From Allohoeflea poritis (GTDB taxonomy: Bacteria > Pseudomonadota > Alphaproteobacteria > Rhizobiales > Rhizobiaceae): a stretch of DNA of 64,000 nt. Where the stretch lies: NCBI RefSeq assembly GCF_027889715.1, contig NZ_JAPJZH010000006.1, forward strand, positions 238,882 to 302,881. Reading direction: 5' to 3'. Position 1 is the first letter of the stretch; the number at the start of each line of letters is the position of its first letter. A program made the position numbers and the translations under genes. A model generated the notes under the pieces. That model ran no database searches. It was not told the origin of the DNA and was given only the letters and a program-made list of their open reading frames with translations. Of the stretch, positions 28,441-37,783 are shown in pieces.

Positions 28441-31316
28441 TTCTTGGCCTCCCATTCCTCGCCGTAAGCGAGCACGGAAGGCGGCGCGGCAAGCGCGTCC
28501 TCCTGCGCCGGGAACTGCGGCAGCGAAACAGGGTGCTCCTCCGGCTCCGCCTTCTCGATGCGGACCCGAAGATCGAACCATGCTGCCTGCCCGGTGATCG
28601 GGTCGGAATTCGACCAGCGCAGACCGTCTGGTTTCGGCGGCAGCAATTCATGAATCAAATGGTTGAGCAGGAAGCCTTTTTTCGCTTCCGGTGCATTCTC
28701 ATCGAGGTTCCAGGCACCGGAGCGCTTGCCGATGGCGTTCCACGTCCACAGGGTCTTTCCATTGACCGCCTCCATGCGCCGCACCGGCACCTTGATGCGG
28801 CCGTGATGGGAGACAACCCAGGCCCAGTCGCCGTCCTTCAGCCCCGCCTCGTCGCAGATGGGGCCCGGCACATAGAGCGGATTGGAGCCATGGATCTGCC
28901 GCAACCAGGCGTTTTGCGAGCCCCAGGAATGGTACATGGCCGCCGGGCGCTGAGTGATGGCGTGGTAGGGGAATTCGTCCTTCGATATCCCCTCCCCCTC
29001 GAACGGCGCATACCAGACGGGCAGCGGATCGAAGGTCGCCTTGATGCGTTCGCGGTGGCTGTCCGGCGGCTGGCGCTCGCCGTGACCTTCAGCCGCAAGC
29101 TGGAACTTGCGCAGCGGCTCCAGGTAGAGCTGGAAGACATTCTCCACCGCACCGTCCTGCAGGCCCATTTCGATGGCCCAGTCGGACCATGCCCGGTTGG
29201 CGTGTTTGAAATACTGCGCCTCTTCCGGGACATGCGCCTCGAAGAAGCCGCCGTTCTCGATATAGCGGTTGATCTGGCCCGGATTGGGATCGCCGCGGCC
29301 ATGGCTGCCGCCGTTCTTGCCGCGCCAGCCGGCAAGCGGACCGACGCCCGGACGCCGCTGATGGTTGACCATATAGTCGGCATAATCGGCGTAGAGCGGC
29401 GTGCCGTCTTCCTTGACCATGCCGGGAAGCCCCAGCCGCGCGCCGAGATCGAGGAGCACCGACTGGAAGCCGCGCACATCGCGGCCCTCGCCTTGCGTCG
29501 CCGGATCGACCACCGGCCAACGGATGGAATCCGCCAGCGCCTCCGGTTCCGAAATCGGCCGGTCGAGAAGCGAAATACAGTCGTGCCGCTCCAGATAGGT
29601 GGTATCCGGCAGGACCAGATCGGCATAGGCCACCATTTCGGAATTATAGGCGTCGCAATAGATGATCTTCGGGATACGGTAATTGCCGTCGGCATCCTTG
29701 TCGGAGAGCATTTTCATGACCCCGCCGGAATTCATCGACGAATTCCACGACATGTTGGCCATGTACATGAAGAGCACGTCGACCGGGTAAGGATCGCCGG
29801 CATGGGCATTGGATATGACCATGTGCATGAGGCCGTGCGAGGACATCGGCGCGTCCCAGCTGAAAGCGTGATCGATGCGCTGCGGCGTGATGCCGTCATC
29901 CTCCAGAAGCAGTTCATCCGGACCGCGCAGGAAGCCGAGATGCGGACCCGGCAGCGGCTCGCCCGGCTTGCAGCCGCCATGCGGCTTCGGCTGCCCGTCG
30001 ATCGGCCTCGGATAGGGAGGCTTGAAACGGAACCCGCCCGGACAATCGATGGAGCCGATCAGGATCTGCAGAAGGTGCAGTGCGCGGCAGGTCTGGAAAC
30101 CGTTTGAGTGGGCGGAGATGCCGCGCATGGCGTGAAAGGAAACGGGACGTCCGATCATCTTTTCGTGGCGCTCGCCCTTCATGTCCGTCCAGGGCTGCTC
30201 GACGATCACTTCCCGGTCGAATGCCGCGTCGGCAATTTCGCCCGCCAGCCGGCGGATCTGCTCAGCTGAAACGCCGGTTTCGCTGGCAACCACCTCGGGC
30301 GCGTATTCTTCGCTCAGATATTTCCGCGCCAGCAGCTCGAAGACCGGGCGCGCACTGCGTCCGTCGGGCAAGGTGACCGCGCCCTTCAGCGCCGGTTTCA
30401 AGCCTGTCAGCCGGGACGAACGGCATTCCTTCTTCTGCCGGTCGAAAACCAGCGGCTCGCCGGCCTCGTTGCGCGCGATCAGACCGTGATCGGCAGCGCC
30501 CTCATCCTCGATAACCAGCCAGGGCGCGTTGGTGTAACGGATGAGATAGTCGAGATCGACCTTGCCCGCCTTGAGGAGTTCGTGCACCAGCGCCAGGACG
30601 AAAAGGCCGTCCGTTCCGGGCGTGATGCCGACCCATTCATCTGCGACCGCGTTGTAGCCGGTACGAACCGGGTTGACGCCGATCACCTTGACACCGCGTT
30701 CCTTGAGACGGCCGAGGCCCATCTTGATCGGATTGGAATCGTGGTCCTCGGCAACGCCGAAGATCATGAAGAGCTCGGTCTTTTCCCAGTCGGGCGAGCC
30801 GAATTCCCAGAATGCGCCGCCGAAGGTGTAAATGCCGCCCGCGGCCATGTTGACAGAACAGAAACCGCCATGAGCAGCAAAGTTCGGTGTCCCGAATTGC
30901 TGCGCCCACCAGCCGGTCAGCGACTGGCTCTGATCGCGGCCGGTGAAGAAGGCCAGTTTCTTCGGGTCGCGCTCGCGTACCTCGCCCAGCCACTCCGTGG
31001 CGAGCGCCAGTGCTTCCGTCCACTCGATTTCCCTGAATTCGCCGCTGCCGCGTTCACCGGTGCGCAACAGCGGCTTGTTGAGCCGCGCCGGCGAATAATG
31101 CTGCATGATGCCGGCCGAACCCTTGGCGCACAGCACGCCGCGATTGATCGGATGGTCGCGGTTGCCCTCGATATAGCTGACTTTGGGCTGGCCGTCGGGG
31201 CCTTTTCTCAGATGCACATTGATGCCGCAACGGCAGGCGCACATGTAGCAGGTGGTCTTGCGGATTTCATCGGACACATGGGGCGACCGCTCCACATCGT
31301 GCCTGTCTCCGCCCAT
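28437..31316 (-). CDS. soeA: Molybdopterin oxidoreductase catalytic subunit, probable sulfite dehydrogenase SoeA
   Basis: 959 aa bis-MGD enzyme. N-terminal [4Fe-4S] ligands Cys23, Cys26, Cys30 and Cys63. The Mo ligand is Cys153 in GFCSVN, as in the PsrA/PhsA/SoeA branch; true DMSO reductases use Ser. There is no twin-arginine signal, so the enzyme should be cytoplasmic, which fits SoeABC and argues against periplasmic polysulfide or thiosulfate reductases. TGRDQSQSLTGWW and IYTFGGAFWEFGSPDWE also match SoeA proteins as remembered. Role: oxidise cytoplasmic sulfite to sulfate, electrons to quinone. The ATG at 31316 has GGGGG upstream; a GTG 13 codons later is an alternative start. The reaction is inferred, not proven. 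Confidence 0.78.
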   Translation of the reverse strand: MGGDRHDVERSPHVSDEIRKTTCYMCACRCGINVHLRKGPDGQPKVSYIEGNRDHPINRGVLCAKGSAGIMQHYSPARLNKPLLRTGERGSGEFREIEWTEALALATEWLGEVRERDPKKLAFFTGRDQSQSLTGWWAQQFGTPNFAAHGGFCSVNMAAGGIYTFGGAFWEFGSPDWEKTELFMIFGVAEDHDSNPIKMGLGRLKERGVKVIGVNPVRTGYNAVADEWVGITPGTDGLFVLALVHELLKAGKVDLDYLIRYTNAPWLVIEDEGAADHGLIARNEAGEPLVFDRQKKECRSSRLTGLKPALKGAVTLPDGRSARPVFELLARKYLSEEYAPEVVASETGVSAEQIRRLAGEIADAAFDREVIVEQPWTDMKGERHEKMIGRPVSFHAMRGISAHSNGFQTCRALHLLQILIGSIDCPGGFRFKPPYPRPIDGQPKPHGGCKPGEPLPGPHLGFLRGPDELLLEDDGITPQRIDHAFSWDAPMSSHGLMHMVISNAHAGDPYPVDVLFMYMANMSWNSSMNSGGVMKMLSDKDADGNYRIPKIIYCDAYNSEMVAYADLVLPDTTYLERHDCISLLDRPISEPEALADSIRWPVVDPATQGEGRDVRGFQSVLLDLGARLGLPGMVKEDGTPLYADYADYMVNHQRRPGVGPLAGWRGKNGGSHGRGDPNPGQINRYIENGGFFEAHVPEEAQYFKHANRAWSDWAIEMGLQDGAVENVFQLYLEPLRKFQLAAEGHGERQPPDSHRERIKATFDPLPVWYAPFEGEGISKDEFPYHAITQRPAAMYHSWGSQNAWLRQIHGSNPLYVPGPICDEAGLKDGDWAWVVSHHGRIKVPVRRMEAVNGKTLWTWNAIGKRSGAWNLDENAPEAKKGFLLNHLIHELLPPKPDGLRWSNSDPITGQAAWFDLRVRIEKAEPEEHPVSLPQFPAQEDALAAPPSVLAYGEEWEAKK

Positions 31317-31667
31317 TTATGAACCCCCGATTGCCTGAAAAACAACGCCTTCGGCGAGTCTTCTATATTATATCTTTTTACGATTCCAGAGTATGTCGCG
31401 CGCCGATCGAATTTTCATATACATAACGCAAACGGGTCGGGGGAGGACCAGCGCATCCAAAGACAGGGAGCCAGACGGCCAAAGAGAATAAACCGAGCGG
31501 CAAGCTCGGGAAATCGGTTCGAATGCGTGTCCGCAAAGATACCGGCCTGGTCGCCCCAAAATTTGGCAACCGGCATGACGAAAGGCCCTTGGGCCGTGGA
31601 TTGGCCTCAGGGGCCGTCGCCGGAAAACCGCGGGGCTGACCGCGGCATTCCGGCAAGCGGCATCAAA
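31317..31667. other. Intergenic region upstream of soeA
   Basis: 351 bp with no convincing gene. It is AT-rich near the soeA side; the minus strand has TATAAT (about 31371-31376) that may be part of a sigma-70 promoter, but no good -35 element is correctly spaced. The distal part holds the hairpin after the DUF992 gene. Confidence 0.5.
31619..31654 (-). terminator. Two-tier hairpin downstream of the DUF992 gene
   Basis: Outer arms GCCGGAA and TTCCGGC (31619-31625, 31648-31654) enclose an inner CCGCGG/CCGCGG stem with a 6-base loop. On the minus strand the inner stem is followed by TTTT. It starts 13 bp after the DUF992 stop, so a terminator is the simplest reading, though the T run is short and inside the outer stem. 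Confidence 0.45.
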
Positions 31668-32135
31668 TCAGTTCGTCGCCTCGAGCGTGAAACGCGATAC
31701 GCCGGCGGCGATGTTGAGGCCGGTTTGCAACTGGACATTGACCGGCTGCAGGGAAATCGAGTTCTCGAAACCGCCGACCAGGATATTGGCTCCAGCGCCG
31801 ACACCGACGGTGGCTTCGGCGGATGCGCCGACATAAGTGCCGTTCAGGGCGCCCTGGGGCACGCTGCGGCTCGGCGCCAGCACCCACCAGACGAGATCCG
31901 TCCGGTCCGCCTTGCCGAGATCGATGCCGAATTTTTCCACCGATCCGTCATAGAGCTCAGTCGATCCGTTGATCGAGGTGTATTCACATCCAAGGGTCTT
32001 GTAGGAAACGAGGATGTGATTGCCGGCGTCGGCGACGGAACAGCCGAGCTGGCCGATCTTGATCAGTTCGGACGCCGATGTCGGTGTGGCGCCCACCGCT
32101 GCGGCGAACAGCAGAGCCAGAGTCAGTTTTTTCAT
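31668..32135 (-). CDS. Secreted DUF992-family protein
   Basis: 155 aa. The ATG at 32135 has AGGAG upstream and gives a clean signal peptide (MKKLTLALLFAAAVGATPTS ending before ELIKIG). The mature part IKIGQLGCSVADAGNHILVSYKTLGCEY, with two Cys, and the Gly/Ala-rich YVGASAEATVGVGAGANILVGG match the DUF992 pattern common in Hyphomicrobiales. Function unknown; probably a small beta-rich periplasmic or outer-membrane protein. It stands alone, with 144 bp to the antiporter gene upstream of it in the same direction. Confidence 0.8.
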   Translation of the reverse strand: MKKLTLALLFAAAVGATPTSASELIKIGQLGCSVADAGNHILVSYKTLGCEYTSINGSTELYDGSVEKFGIDLGKADRTDLVWWVLAPSRSVPQGALNGTYVGASAEATVGVGAGANILVGGFENSISLQPVNVQLQTGLNIAAGVSRFTLEATN

Positions 32136-32279
32136 TTTTGATGCTCCTAGTATTCGGTCCGCGCCCGGCTCCGTGCCGGACGCACCGATGATATTTGCGC
32201 TTAGAGCGCGCAAATATGATGAGGATGTGGCAAATTCAATGGCTTGCGACAATTTCGCAAAGCACATGATTTACGAATG

Positions 32280-34172
32280 CTATTCGTCATCCGGCTTGCT
32301 GCCGGGCGGCAACCAGGCGCGCTTGACCCGATCATGGACCGAGGGATTGTCCGACAGGGCATCCTCTGTCTCCTTCTCGATCTCCCGCGCCAGTTTCATA
32401 TAGGGCTCATTCTCGAAAACCGGAACATCCGGATCGAAGAGGCGCGCCAGCCTGCGGATGCCATCGCGATCGCGTTCGACGAAGACGGTGATCAGCTTCT
32501 CGACTTCATGCGGATGCACACCGAAGGCCTCCAGCGAATAGCGGGCGGCGCGCACCGCGCTGTCGAAGGTCTCGCGCACGATATCATCGGCGCCGGCCTT
32601 GTAGAGTTCGTAGACATAGTGCCGGTCGCGGGCACGGGCGACGATGTGCAGGTCCGGACGCTCGCGCCGCGCATGCTTGACGATTTCCACGGCCCGGTCC
32701 ATGTCGTCGATCGCCACGACGAGCAGGCCCGCTTCCTCGAGCCCTGCCGAATGGAGCAGATCCGGGCGGGAGGCATCGCCATAGAAGGTGCGGATGCCGA
32801 AGCGGTTGAACCCGTCGACCATGTCGGCGCTCAGATCAAGCACCACCGTCTTGTAACCATTGCCCTTGAGCACACGGTTGATCACCTGGCCGAACCGGCC
32901 GATGCCGCAGATAATGGCCGCGCCCTTCTCGTCTATGTCGTCGGCCGCCCTGCCCTGTTCCTTGTCGAGGCGCGGCAGGACCACCTTGTCGAAGAAGATG
33001 AACAGCGCCGGCGTCAGAAGCATCGACAGCGCCACGACAAGCAGCAGCAGATCGGACAGGTCCGCCGGTATCACCGAATTCTGCACCGAAAACGAAAGCA
33101 GCACGAAACCGAACTCGCCGGCCTGGGCAAGCGACAATACCAACAGCCACTGATCGGCGCCGCGCAGACGGAACATGAAGGACAGCGCCAGCAGGACGGC
33201 CGCCTTCAACGCCATCAGGCCGATGGTGAGGCCGATGACGAGGAGCGCGTTCTCTGACAGCAGGGCGAAATTGATGCCGGCGCCGACGGTGATGAAGAAC
33301 AGGCCGAGCAACAGGCCCTTGAAGGGCTCGATATCGCTCTCAAGCTCGTGCCGGAATTCGCTGTTGGCAAGCACGACGCCGGCAAGGAAGGTGCCGAGCG
33401 CCGGCGACAGTCCGACCAGCGTCATCAGGAACGCAATGGCGACAACGAGCAGCAGGGCGGCGGCGGTGAAGATCTCGCGCAGTTTCGCGGAGGCAATGAA
33501 ACGGAACAGGGGCCGCGACAGATAGTGCCCGCCGGCGATCACGGCGGCGATCGCCGCGACATTGACGATCGCGACCTGCCAGCCGGAAAGGCCCTCGATC
33601 AGGCTGAGCTCGGCGCCGTGGCCGCCATGACCATGGGTTTCAGCACCATGATGGGCCAGTTCCGGCAAGGCCAGCAGCGGGATCAAGGCCAGCATCGGAA
33701 TGACGGCGATGTCCTGGAACAGCAGCACCGAGAAACTCGACTGGCCGCCATCGCTCTTCATCAGGCCCTTCTCGTTAAGCGTCTGCAGCACGATCGCCGT
33801 GGACGACAGGGAAAAGACCAAACCGATCGCCAGCGCGACCGTCCAGGAAAGACCGAAGGCCATTCCGCCCGCCATGACCAGGACAGTGGTGAGGCCCACC
33901 TGCAGACCGCCAAGGCCGAGCAGCCGGTTGCGCATGGTCCAAAGGGTGCGCGGCTCAAGCTCGAGCCCGACGAGGAACAGCATCATCACGACACCGAATT
34001 CGGCAATGTGCTGAATGCTCTCCGTATCGCCGACAAGGCCGAGCGCCGGGCCGATGACGATGCCGGCGATCAGATAGCCGAGCACCGATCCGAGACCCAG
34101 GCGTTTGGCGATGGGAACGGCAATCACGGCGGCGCACAGATAGACAAAGGCCTGGAACAGCAGTCCGGTCAC
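32280..34172 (-). CDS. Kef-type monovalent cation:proton antiporter (KefB/KefC family)
   Basis: 630 aa. The N-terminal 390 residues form a CPA2 antiporter domain of about 12-13 helices (GSVLGYLIAGIVIGPALGLVGD, SLSSTAIVLQTLNEKGL, LSPALGTFLAGVVLANSEFRHELESDIEPFKGLLLGLFF). The C-terminus is a TrkA-N/RCK nucleotide-binding domain (about 415-540) with AIICGIGRFGQVI, VVLDLSADMV and FYGDASRPDLLHSAGL. KefB/C use this domain to sense glutathione adducts and nucleotides, so the protein likely mediates K+ efflux with cytoplasmic acidification against electrophiles. The flavoprotein gene upstream overlaps it by four bases, as kefF/kefG do in enterobacteria. Confidence 0.9.
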   Translation of the reverse strand: MTGLLFQAFVYLCAAVIAVPIAKRLGLGSVLGYLIAGIVIGPALGLVGDTESIQHIAEFGVVMMLFLVGLELEPRTLWTMRNRLLGLGGLQVGLTTVLVMAGGMAFGLSWTVALAIGLVFSLSSTAIVLQTLNEKGLMKSDGGQSSFSVLLFQDIAVIPMLALIPLLALPELAHHGAETHGHGGHGAELSLIEGLSGWQVAIVNVAAIAAVIAGGHYLSRPLFRFIASAKLREIFTAAALLLVVAIAFLMTLVGLSPALGTFLAGVVLANSEFRHELESDIEPFKGLLLGLFFITVGAGINFALLSENALLVIGLTIGLMALKAAVLLALSFMFRLRGADQWLLVLSLAQAGEFGFVLLSFSVQNSVIPADLSDLLLLVVALSMLLTPALFIFFDKVVLPRLDKEQGRAADDIDEKGAAIICGIGRFGQVINRVLKGNGYKTVVLDLSADMVDGFNRFGIRTFYGDASRPDLLHSAGLEEAGLLVVAIDDMDRAVEIVKHARRERPDLHIVARARDRHYVYELYKAGADDIVRETFDSAVRAARYSLEAFGVHPHEVEKLITVFVERDRDGIRRLARLFDPDVPVFENEPYMKLAREIEKETEDALSDNPSVHDRVKRAWLPPGSKPDDE

Positions 34173-34795
34173 GATTGCGCCTCCTCGATGATCGGCAGCG
34201 TATCGGCGGTCAGCACCGGGAGACCATCGGCCGCATCGAGATCGAGCCGGTCGTCACGCAGCGCCTGCAGAAAGCGGCCATAGCCCTCGACATGCGTGGC
34301 AAGCCGTTCGCTACCCGCCGCCCTGAGCGCCGCGTAGAGCGTATAGGGCGGCACGAAGCGCAAACCGCACAGATTGGCCGTCTGTTCGATCGGCGCCAGC
34401 AGGTCGCGCAGCGGAAAATTGTTGCGTGCGCCCACCCGATAGAAATCCTCGGGACCGCCGGTGGTCACCACCGGCACGAACAGTTTGCCGGCAATCATCA
34501 CACCGCCCTCGCCATAGGCGAAACCGTATTCGAGCACGAGGTCCTGCCATTCCTTGAGCAGTGCCGGCGTCGAATACCAGAACAGCGGGAACTGGAACAC
34601 GATCACATCATGGTCAAGCAGGCGCTGCTGCTCCAGTTCGACATTGATCTTGAAGCGCGGATACTCGGCATAAAGATCGACAAAGGTCACGCCCGGGGTT
34701 CGCCGCGCGACCTGCGCCAATTCCGCATTCGCCCGCGAATAGCGCTGACCCGGATGGGCAAACAGTACGAGTATCTTCCGGCCCTGCTGCGTCAC
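34169..34795 (-). CDS. NAD(P)H-dependent flavoprotein, KefF/KefG-like ancillary subunit
   Basis: 208 aa flavodoxin-fold quinone reductase. GTG start with GGGAGGG just upstream. FMN-fold elements: ILVLFAHPGQRYSRANAELA, HDVIVFQFPLFWYSTPALLKEWQDLVLEYGFAYG and VVTTGGPEDFYRVGARNNFPLRDLLAPIEQTANLCGLRF. Homologues KefF and KefG bind and activate the cognate Kef antiporter and reduce quinones. The four-base overlap with the antiporter gene supports a working pair here. Confidence 0.88.
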   Translation of the reverse strand: MTQQGRKILVLFAHPGQRYSRANAELAQVARRTPGVTFVDLYAEYPRFKINVELEQQRLLDHDVIVFQFPLFWYSTPALLKEWQDLVLEYGFAYGEGGVMIAGKLFVPVVTTGGPEDFYRVGARNNFPLRDLLAPIEQTANLCGLRFVPPYTLYAALRAAGSERLATHVEGYGRFLQALRDDRLDLDAADGLPVLTADTLPIIEEAQS

Positions 34796-34974
34796 GCGCC
34801 CTCCCCCATCTGCTGTGTCGGCCGACTTTTCCGGTCCGCACAGAGCTTGTCAATATCGAGCGGGACGCCGACAATTCAAGTGCGGTGCACAAAGTGGGCT
34901 GAACCGGCCAAACAGCGCTTGCCCGACTCATGATGAGCGCGCATGATGGGACAGGAACCGGAGAACTTCACCCC

Positions 34975-35778
34975 ATGACGATCCCGATCAGCCAGAGCCG
35001 CCACAGCCGCAAGGCGGTCAGGGCCGCGATCTGTGCTGCCCTGCTGTTCGCAGCCTCCTGCAATGCAGTTGCCCATGATCCGGAAGTTTCGTCCATCGGC
35101 GCGCGGACGACGCTCTTCGTATTCGGCCCGGAACTGCCGTTCATGTTCGACATTACCGGCGAGCGGCTGGACTTCCGCTGGTCCGACCTGAAGACCTACG
35201 GCAACACTGCCATCGGCACGCTGGAAAACGGCGCCGGCGAAGTGATCGGCATCGACCGCGAATACTGGGTCGCCGATCCGACCGATCCGACGCCGCGCGA
35301 ACTTACAGAGGAAATCACACCGTCAGGCGTTGTCGCGACGTTCGTGCCGGACCAGAAGTACGAAGTCTCGACGACAGTCAACCTGGAGGCGCTGCAAACC
35401 ATCCTGGATGGCCAGTTCGGCGATACGGAGGCTTTCGTCTATCTCTTCCGTATCTCGGCGACGCTGAATTTCGTCGAATACCAGCTCACCGGCCCTGTCC
35501 CCAATGGCGAGATCCTTGCCCAGATCGATGCCGGCGACAGCCAGAAGGCGGCAACAATCGGAACGCAGAAATACACCGCCAACAATGTACCGGCCACGCT
35601 GGTCGGACTGCGTGCGCCCGGCTATCTCAACACCGTGCTGGAAGTGCCCTATCACATCCATTTCCTTGCAGACGACCGGAGCATGCTCGGCCATGTCACG
35701 GAGCTGCAGGCGGATGACCTGACGGTGCAATGGACACGGGTCAACGCCGTCAACATCCATATGTGGGACGTTAAATAG
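34975..35778 (+). CDS. Secreted acetolactate decarboxylase-like protein
   Basis: 267 aa from the ATG at 34975; GGAG lies 12 bp upstream, while an in-frame ATG 15 codons earlier has no ribosome site. The N-terminus is a signal sequence (about residues 12-33). It may be a lipoprotein (FAASC at 26-30) or be cut after AVA. The C-terminal half carries the zinc-site pattern of alpha-acetolactate decarboxylase: His227, His229 and His240 (HXH-X10-H) in VPYHIHFLADDRSMLGH, with the active-site Arg region GLRAPGYLN before it; TYGNTAIGTLENGAGEVIGID matches the family N-terminal strand. Expected reaction: acetolactate to acetoin. No acetolactate synthase is near, and an exported form is unusual, so the true substrate may differ. 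Confidence 0.75.
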   Translation: MTIPISQSRHSRKAVRAAICAALLFAASCNAVAHDPEVSSIGARTTLFVFGPELPFMFDITGERLDFRWSDLKTYGNTAIGTLENGAGEVIGIDREYWVADPTDPTPRELTEEITPSGVVATFVPDQKYEVSTTVNLEALQTILDGQFGDTEAFVYLFRISATLNFVEYQLTGPVPNGEILAQIDAGDSQKAATIGTQKYTANNVPATLVGLRAPGYLNTVLEVPYHIHFLADDRSMLGHVTELQADDLTVQWTRVNAVNIHMWDVK

Positions 35779-35843
35779 GAGCGTAATTTCCACAACCGTT
35801 TCAAAGGGGTAGCGCCAAGAGCCTTTTGTAGCGGAGAAACGTG

Positions 35844-37208
35844 ATGATATCGAGACTGCCCCTTCTTGCACTGACCGCGCTGGTTTGCCTTGTCCTGCTG
35901 CCAGGCACGCAAGGGCCGGCGCGCGCCGCGCCGAACATCCTTCTGATTATCGCGGACGACATGGGTCTCGATGCCAGTCCCTGCTACGATGTGGGTGCGT
36001 GGAAGCCGGCAATGCCCAATCTCGAGCAGTTGTGCCGCGAAGGCGTTGTCTTCGACAATTTCTACGCGGCGCCGATGTGCTCGCCGACGCGGGCCACGAT
36101 CATGACGGGGCGCTACGGTTTCCGCACCGGTGTCGGCACGGCGGTGGGCCGACGCTCAGACAATGCCCTCAAGCCGTCAGAGACCACGCTGTTTCAGTAT
36201 CTCGATGCCTATGCGCAGGACCCTTACGCACATGGCGTCATCGGCAAATGGCATCTTTCCAATGAGAACAATGGCGGAGCCGACCACCCGCGGCGCGCCG
36301 GCGTCGGCTACTATGCCGGTGTGATCGAGGGCACGCTTGAAGACTATTTCAACTGGCCCCGAACGGTGAATGGAGACACCGAAGAGGTCAACCGCTACGT
36401 GACGACGGCGATGACGGATGACGCCATCGCCTGGATCGCCGCCCAGGGCAGCCGCCCCTGGTTCCTCTGGCTTGCCTATGTGGCACCGCATCTGCCGCTT
36501 CACGTTCCGCCGCAGGAACTGCATTCCGTGGCCGGGCTCACGGGCGAGAGACAGGACATACGGGCCCGTGCCCTCGACTATTATTTCGCGGCGCTGGAAG
36601 CCATGGACACCGAAATGGGCCGGCTGCTGGACAGCATGCCGAAGGCCGAACGCGAAAACACGGTTGTCATCTTCATCGGCGACAACGGCACGCCGAACCA
36701 GACGGTGCAGGCGCCATTCGAGCGCCGGCGCGCCAAGGCCAGTCTCTATGAGGGCGGCACGCATGTGCCGCTGATCGTCGCCGGCAAGGGCGTGACACGG
36801 CGCGGCGCGCGCGAGGAGGCGCTGGTCAATTCAACCGATCTCTTCGCAACCATCGCGCAGCTCGCCGGCATCGATCTGGGTTCCGCGCCCGAACGCCCCG
36901 AAGACAGCATCAGCTTCGCACCGCTGCTTGAGGAGAGCGGCTCCGCTGCGCGGGACTATGTTTATACCGAACTGTTCGGCGACGCGCCGGGTTCAAGACG
37001 GGGCAACCGGCCGAACCCGAACGGCTGGGCGATCCGCGACGGCCGCTGGAAATATCTCCATCTCGACGAACAGGGCGATGCTTTATACGACCTGGCAGCC
37101 GATCCGTTCGAGCAGGACAATCTCATGAATGGCGGATTGGACCGCGAGGAAGAGGCAGCCTTCCAGCGCCTGCAATCGGCGGGCCACGACCTGCGCGCGG
37201 GGTATTAG
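35844..37208 (+). CDS. Secreted arylsulfatase-type sulfatase
   Basis: 454 aa from the ATG at 35844 (GGAG 8 bp upstream; an in-frame GTG sits directly before it). Signal peptide about residues 1-28. Metal-binding NILLIIADDMG begins the domain. The nucleophile motif is C79-S-P-T-R followed by ATIMTGRY, the Cys-type signature that needs conversion to formylglycine by a maturase not present here. Other active-site pieces: GKWHLSN, VVIFIGDNGTP and RRAKASLYEGGTHVPLIV. It should hydrolyse organic sulfate esters in the periplasm; substrate unknown. It lies 65 bp downstream of the acetolactate decarboxylase-like gene on the same strand. Confidence 0.9.
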   Translation: MISRLPLLALTALVCLVLLPGTQGPARAAPNILLIIADDMGLDASPCYDVGAWKPAMPNLEQLCREGVVFDNFYAAPMCSPTRATIMTGRYGFRTGVGTAVGRRSDNALKPSETTLFQYLDAYAQDPYAHGVIGKWHLSNENNGGADHPRRAGVGYYAGVIEGTLEDYFNWPRTVNGDTEEVNRYVTTAMTDDAIAWIAAQGSRPWFLWLAYVAPHLPLHVPPQELHSVAGLTGERQDIRARALDYYFAALEAMDTEMGRLLDSMPKAERENTVVIFIGDNGTPNQTVQAPFERRRAKASLYEGGTHVPLIVAGKGVTRRGAREEALVNSTDLFATIAQLAGIDLGSAPERPEDSISFAPLLEESGSAARDYVYTELFGDAPGSRRGNRPNPNGWAIRDGRWKYLHLDEQGDALYDLAADPFEQDNLMNGGLDREEEAAFQRLQSAGHDLRAGY

Positions 37209-37222
37209 AACGGTCCGCCAGG

Positions 37223-37783
37223 CTACCGGTCGGTCACACAAAAAAAGGGGTGCCTTACCAACCAGGCCTTTTTCAGCTCATCGGCCCTTACGTCCGGTGA
37301 AGTCTGAGTGACATCGACAATAATCGTGCAAAACCGACGGTCGCAATTCACAGCCAGGATCGGTCCCGGCAGGCCGTATTTTTGCGTCTGTGTGCAAATC
37401 TGCACGGGCATTCCGACACCCAGCGAAAGGCTGCTGACGAGATCGGCACGCATCGATACGGACGCAAACAGCTTGTGGGCGATGTCCGGCAAGAGCGGAC
37501 GGTCCGAGACATCGGCGGCGACAACCGGTTTTCCGGCGGCGATGGCGTATTTTGTGTATTTGCCGACCAGATTTTCCATCGAACCTGTCTGGAGATCGCC
37601 GGCAACAATAGGATGGTTGGGGTGCAGATCGCGCGCCGCCACGGGCGGTGGTTCCGCCGTGCGTTGCTGCACAAAGTAACCGGCGGCGAGCACCGCCAGC
37701 ACAAAGCAGACATACGGCACTCCGCGAAACAACGCGACCAAAAGCAGAAGAACCGTCCGGTGAAATCGCCGGAGCCAGGTCAT
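37223..37783 (-). CDS. Membrane-anchored protein with SAF-like segment, function unknown
   Basis: 186 aa. An Arg-rich start (MTWLRRFHR) is followed by a hydrophobic segment about residues 10-40, then a periplasmic domain. VAARDLHPNHPIVAGDLQTG followed by GKPVVAADVSDRPLLP resembles the SAF fold of CpaB/FlgA and related proteins, where two such hairpins form a small beta-clip. Two C-terminal Cys-containing stretches (VNCDRRFCTIIVDV and HPFFCVTD) have no recognised metal pattern. It is last in a four-gene leftward operon and its start overlaps the preceding gene by four bases. Beyond the resemblance, function is not recognised. Confidence 0.65.
   Translation of the reverse strand: MTWLRRFHRTVLLLLVALFRGVPYVCFVLAVLAAGYFVQQRTAEPPPVAARDLHPNHPIVAGDLQTGSMENLVGKYTKYAIAAGKPVVAADVSDRPLLPDIAHKLFASVSMRADLVSSLSLGVGMPVQICTQTQKYGLPGPILAVNCDRRFCTIIVDVTQTSPDVRADELKKAWLVRHPFFCVTDR

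Noticed and set aside
28441..28581. N-terminal extension of the SoeB-like subunit
   Set aside because: Lies in the soeA reading region, and the GTG at 28440 overlapping the soeA stop gives the usual start.
28419..30107. 562-codon plus-strand frame
   Set aside because: Antisense to soeA, with no recognisable domain; the sense strand has intact cofactor motifs.
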